From: Paraburkholderia lacunae
Lineage (GTDB): Bacteria; Pseudomonadota; Gammaproteobacteria; Burkholderiales; Burkholderiaceae
DNA: 64,000 bases
Assembly: GCF_003353175.1 (NCBI RefSeq)
Contig: NZ_QHKS01000035.1
Location: 1 to 64,000, forward strand
Direction: 5' to 3'
The notes under the pieces were generated by a model. The model worked only from the letters and a program-made list of their open reading frames with translations, was not told the DNA's origin and did no database searches. Below, piece after piece: positions 61,957 through 64,000 of this stretch; within the stretch, counting starts at the first letter, position 1; the number at the start of each line of letters is the position of its first letter. Made by a program: the position numbers and the translations under genes.

Positions 61957-62994
61957 CTATCGCATCGGCGGCGCGTACATCAATCCGCCCTGCGTCCAAA
62001 GCCGATTCAGCCCGCGTTCGAAACCAAGGGCGCTGCTGGGTCCGAGGTTGCGATCGAAGATCTCTCCGTAATTGCCGACGCTTTGCAGCGCGCGCAGCGT
62101 CCACCCGGCGTCGACGCCGATCGTGCTGCTGACGTCGTCGGCGGGGATTAGCGCGCGCTCGACGGCCGGCTCGTGCATGCGCGCCTGCAGGTTTTCCCGG
62201 GTCACGCCGATCTCTTCTGCGCTAACGAGCGTAAACAGCACCCAGCGCACGAGAATCAGCCAGCTCGCGTCATCGCTGCGCACGACCGGTCCAAGCGGCT
62301 CCTTGGAGATTCGTTCCGGCAGAATTGCGTAGGCTTGCTGGCCGGCCGGCGCTCGCAGGCTCGCCGCGGCAAGCTCCGAGGCATCGGCCGTGTATGCGCT
62401 GCAGCGTCGCGCGAAAAATGCGTCACCGGCTTCGGTGGCGGAATTCAGCACAAGGGGCTTGATGTTCAAGCGGTTCGCCGCCGAATAGGCGAGAAGATGA
62501 TCTTCACTGTCGGTGCCCTTCTGCACGCATACCGTGGCGTTTCGCAGGCCGGCGACCTTCTGGGGGCCGCCCTTACTTGGGACCATGAATGCCTGACCGT
62601 CGTAGAAGAGAATTCCCGCGAACAGCACCTTAAGCGCCCCCTCGCGCAGCAGTGTCCAGGTCGTGTCGCGGGCAAGCAGGTCGATCGTGCCGGTCTTGAG
62701 CGCCGGGAACCGGGCCGCCGCGGTGAGCGGAACGAAAACGACGCGCCCGGCGTCACCTAGCGTTGCCGCGGCGACGGCTCGGCAGAAATCGACGTCGATG
62801 CCCGACCAGCGCCCGGAGCCGTCCTGGGCAGAAAATCCCGCAATGCCCTCGCTCACGCCGCAGCGCAGGGCGCTACGTGCCTTCACCCTGGCGAGCGTGT
62901 CGCCGTCCGCCGCGTGTACCGACGTTGCCGCGGCGCAAAACGTCAGCAGACCGGTCAGCAAGATTGCCCCGACGATGCCGCGCGCGTGCACCAT
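61957..62994 (-). CDS. periplasmic solute-binding protein, polar amino acid type (AapJ/BztA-like)
   Basis: The 345-residue product has a signal peptide (GIVGAILLTGLLTFCAAATS VHAA) and the SBP_bac_3 fold: ARSALRCGVSEGIAGFSAQD, GRWSGIDVDFCRAVAAATLG, FPALKTGTIDLLARDTTWTL, GLRNATVCVQKGTDSEDHLL and RWVLFTLVSAEEIGVTRENL. These are the blocks of general L-amino-acid binding proteins (AapJ, BztA). GGGAGG precedes the ATG at 62994. The usual membrane and ATPase partners of such an ABC importer (AapQMP) are absent; instead an ArsB/NhaD-type permease follows. It could serve distant ABC components or work as a receptor. Confidence 0.88.
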   Translation of the reverse strand: MVHARGIVGAILLTGLLTFCAAATSVHAADGDTLARVKARSALRCGVSEGIAGFSAQDGSGRWSGIDVDFCRAVAAATLGDAGRVVFVPLTAAARFPALKTGTIDLLARDTTWTLLREGALKVLFAGILFYDGQAFMVPSKGGPQKVAGLRNATVCVQKGTDSEDHLLAYSAANRLNIKPLVLNSATEAGDAFFARRCSAYTADASELAAASLRAPAGQQAYAILPERISKEPLGPVVRSDDASWLILVRWVLFTLVSAEEIGVTRENLQARMHEPAVERALIPADDVSSTIGVDAGWTLRALQSVGNYGEIFDRNLGPSSALGFERGLNRLWTQGGLMYAPPMR

Positions 62995-63303
62995 GGTCCC
63001 CTCCCAAAGGCTTGCGTTCGATTGCGTGCGGCACCGAGCGTTGAACCTTCTTCGATATTGGCCAGCGTTTCGCTCTATCCTGGACGGGCGGAGATTCTCT
63101 CGCCGAGACGAGAATTCCAATATGGTCCCGGACGCGAGGCGTGGCAATTGGACTTTGGGCCCATGAGCGGCCAGGTGCCTGTGCGTCATCCGGCCTTTGG
63201 CGGACCGATGCCCGAACCGGGACCGCCGCCGGGAAATCCAGGACGAAGTCTCCCGGCAGGATGATGAATGCGTCGCTTGATGCCACTCCTGTGCGCCTGA
63301 AAT
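62995..63303. other. intergenic, nothing recognised
   Basis: About 310 bases separate the solute-binding-protein gene start from the end of the oxidoreductase gene upstream on the same strand. No convincing gene, hairpin or promoter hexamers were found; AGATTCTCTC and GAGACGAGAA around 63092-63115 form a weak inverted match. Confidence 0.35.
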
Positions 63304-64000
63304 TCAGACCGCTGCGCCGGTGCCGCCTGTTTTCACGATTGCCCCGGTACGGGTGGCTTCGGCGATCGCTTCGACAATGCGCAGGTTTTGCAGACCATCG
63401 TAGACCGCGACGAGCGGTTGTGCGGTTCCGGCGATCACGTCGCAGAAATGCGCCAGTTGCCGTTCGAGCGGGTCGGCGCGATCGATATCGGCCACGCTGG
63501 TTTCGAACGGCTTGAACCACGAGCGGTCTTCCTTGCGTGCGTATGTCTTGAGGCGCATGGTCGGCACCGACAGCGAGCCCATGTCGCCGGCGATGACATA
63601 GCAGTCTTCGTCGTCGTAGCTCGCATAGTTGGTGTTTTCCTGCGACGTCTGCTCCCAGCTGCGCGCCGACCCTGCGGTATCGGACAGCATGAACGTGCCG
63701 AGCGCGCCGTTCTCGAAACGCAGGTTGATGGCCACCGTGTCCTCGACCGGAAACCCACGCGTCGCATTCGACGACAGCGCCTGCACGGCGACGATCTCAC
63801 CGCACAGCGAACGCAGATTGCCGATCTCGTGAATCATGTTGATCAGGACCGGGCCGCCGCCTGCTTCGCGTCGCCACGGTGCGACGTCGAAATAATCATC
63901 CGGCTTGTAGAACACGGCGCTGCCCATCACGGCGACGAGCTTGCCGAGCCGGCCTTGCTGAATGATCTCGCGCGCTTTCGCAAGGATCGGGCTGTGCGCG
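63304..64000 (-). CDS. Gfo/Idh/MocA-family oxidoreductase, C-terminal part
   Basis: The minus-strand frame runs open to the right edge. It reads from ...HSPILAKAREIIQQGRLGKL VAVMGSAVFYKPDDYFDVAP WRREAGGGPVLINMIHEIGN to the stop, giving about 231 residues. This is the C-terminal alpha/beta domain of Gfo/Idh/MocA NAD(P)-dependent oxidoreductases: the G-G-G-P-x-x-x-x-x-x-H-x-x-D/N pattern (here IHEIGN, with Asn in place of the usual Asp) is typical. The N-terminal Rossmann domain lies outside the window. Likely acts on a sugar, inositol or similar polyol; the precise substrate is not visible. Confidence 0.88.
   Translation of the reverse strand, partial: AHSPILAKAREIIQQGRLGKLVAVMGSAVFYKPDDYFDVAPWRREAGGGPVLINMIHEIGNLRSLCGEIVAVQALSSNATRGFPVEDTVAINLRFENGALGTFMLSDTAGSARSWEQTSQENTNYASYDDEDCYVIAGDMGSLSVPTMRLKTYARKEDRSWFKPFETSVADIDRADPLERQLAHFCDVIAGTAQPLVAVYDGLQNLRIVEAIAEATRTGAIVKTGGTGAAV

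Noticed and set aside
1..64000. tRNA, rRNA, CRISPR arrays, integrase or attachment sites
   Set aside because: No cloverleaf-like sequence, regular spaced repeat or integrase gene was recognised, although a tool-based scan (tRNAscan-SE, CRISPR finders) would be more reliable than reading.

Overview
The window looks like a piece of a Burkholderia sensu lato genome (Burkholderia, Paraburkholderia or Caballeronia), perhaps a secondary replicon. This rests on high GC, strongly GC3-biased codons with long antisense open frames, and familiar gene content: an ACC-deaminase-like enzyme, an IclR/nitrilase module, a DUF1326/DUF2182 pair and orphan LuxR regulators around a type III secretion system (T3SS). 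The genus is inferred from style, not from a marker gene.

Left part (1-26.0 kb): accessory metabolism and gene wreckage. In order there are a PLP aminotransferase with unusual active-site residues, an ACC-deaminase-like enzyme, a truncated ketopantoate-reductase-like fragment, an exported TIGR03118-type protein, a Tat-exported amidohydrolase, a metallo-beta-lactamase-fold hydrolase with one altered metal ligand, the DUF1326/DUF2182 pair and a DUF1330 protein. These are followed by a divergent IclR regulator / nitrilase / threonine-dehydratase-like module with a tandem operator, a Rieske protein with a long helical C-terminus, a YdeI-like protein, an IS1182-type transposase remnant, an S53 (sedolisin) peptidase, a Fe(II)/2OG-oxygenase-like protein, HAD and M20-peptidase remnants, a chemoreceptor and an MHS-type transporter.

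Centre (26.2-58.5 kb): a T3SS locus. A plus-strand unit (sctQ, sctR, a lytic transglycosylase and a giant 4565-residue protein) converges on a compact minus-strand operon in transcription order sctV-S-C-D-(candidate needle)-I-J-K-L-N-O-T-U. Two divergent LuxR-type regulators lie just upstream of sctV; no luxI is present. Three promoters (sctQ, giant gene, sctV) share a signature not known to me: TTTCGTAG, 36-37 bases, CTACGA, then a TAnAnT -10-like hexamer beginning 38 bases after the first C of CTACGA, followed by CG. I read this as a dedicated T3SS regulon box. SctU lacks the NPTH autocleavage motif, and no sctP, sctW or translocon gene is visible, so the usual substrate-switch machinery seems to be missing or replaced.

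The giant protein is the most striking object. It carries three copies of a domain with HExxH followed by a conserved Glu 31 residues after the first His. Copies 2 and 3 are each preceded by a kinase-like module; copy 1 has only a degenerate version. Further downstream are two pairs of small repeats, a possible TIM-barrel domain, a hydrophobic C-terminal region, a Ser/Thr/Pro linker and a terminal LysM-like domain. Its position and shared promoter box make it a candidate T3SS substrate or surface-associated partner of this machine.

Right part (58.6-64 kb, all minus strand): an SbmA/BacA-like ABC transporter, an ArsB/NhaD-type permease behind a polar-amino-acid-type solute-binding protein, and the C-terminal part of a Gfo/Idh/MocA oxidoreductase running off the window. 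No tRNA, rRNA or CRISPR array was seen.
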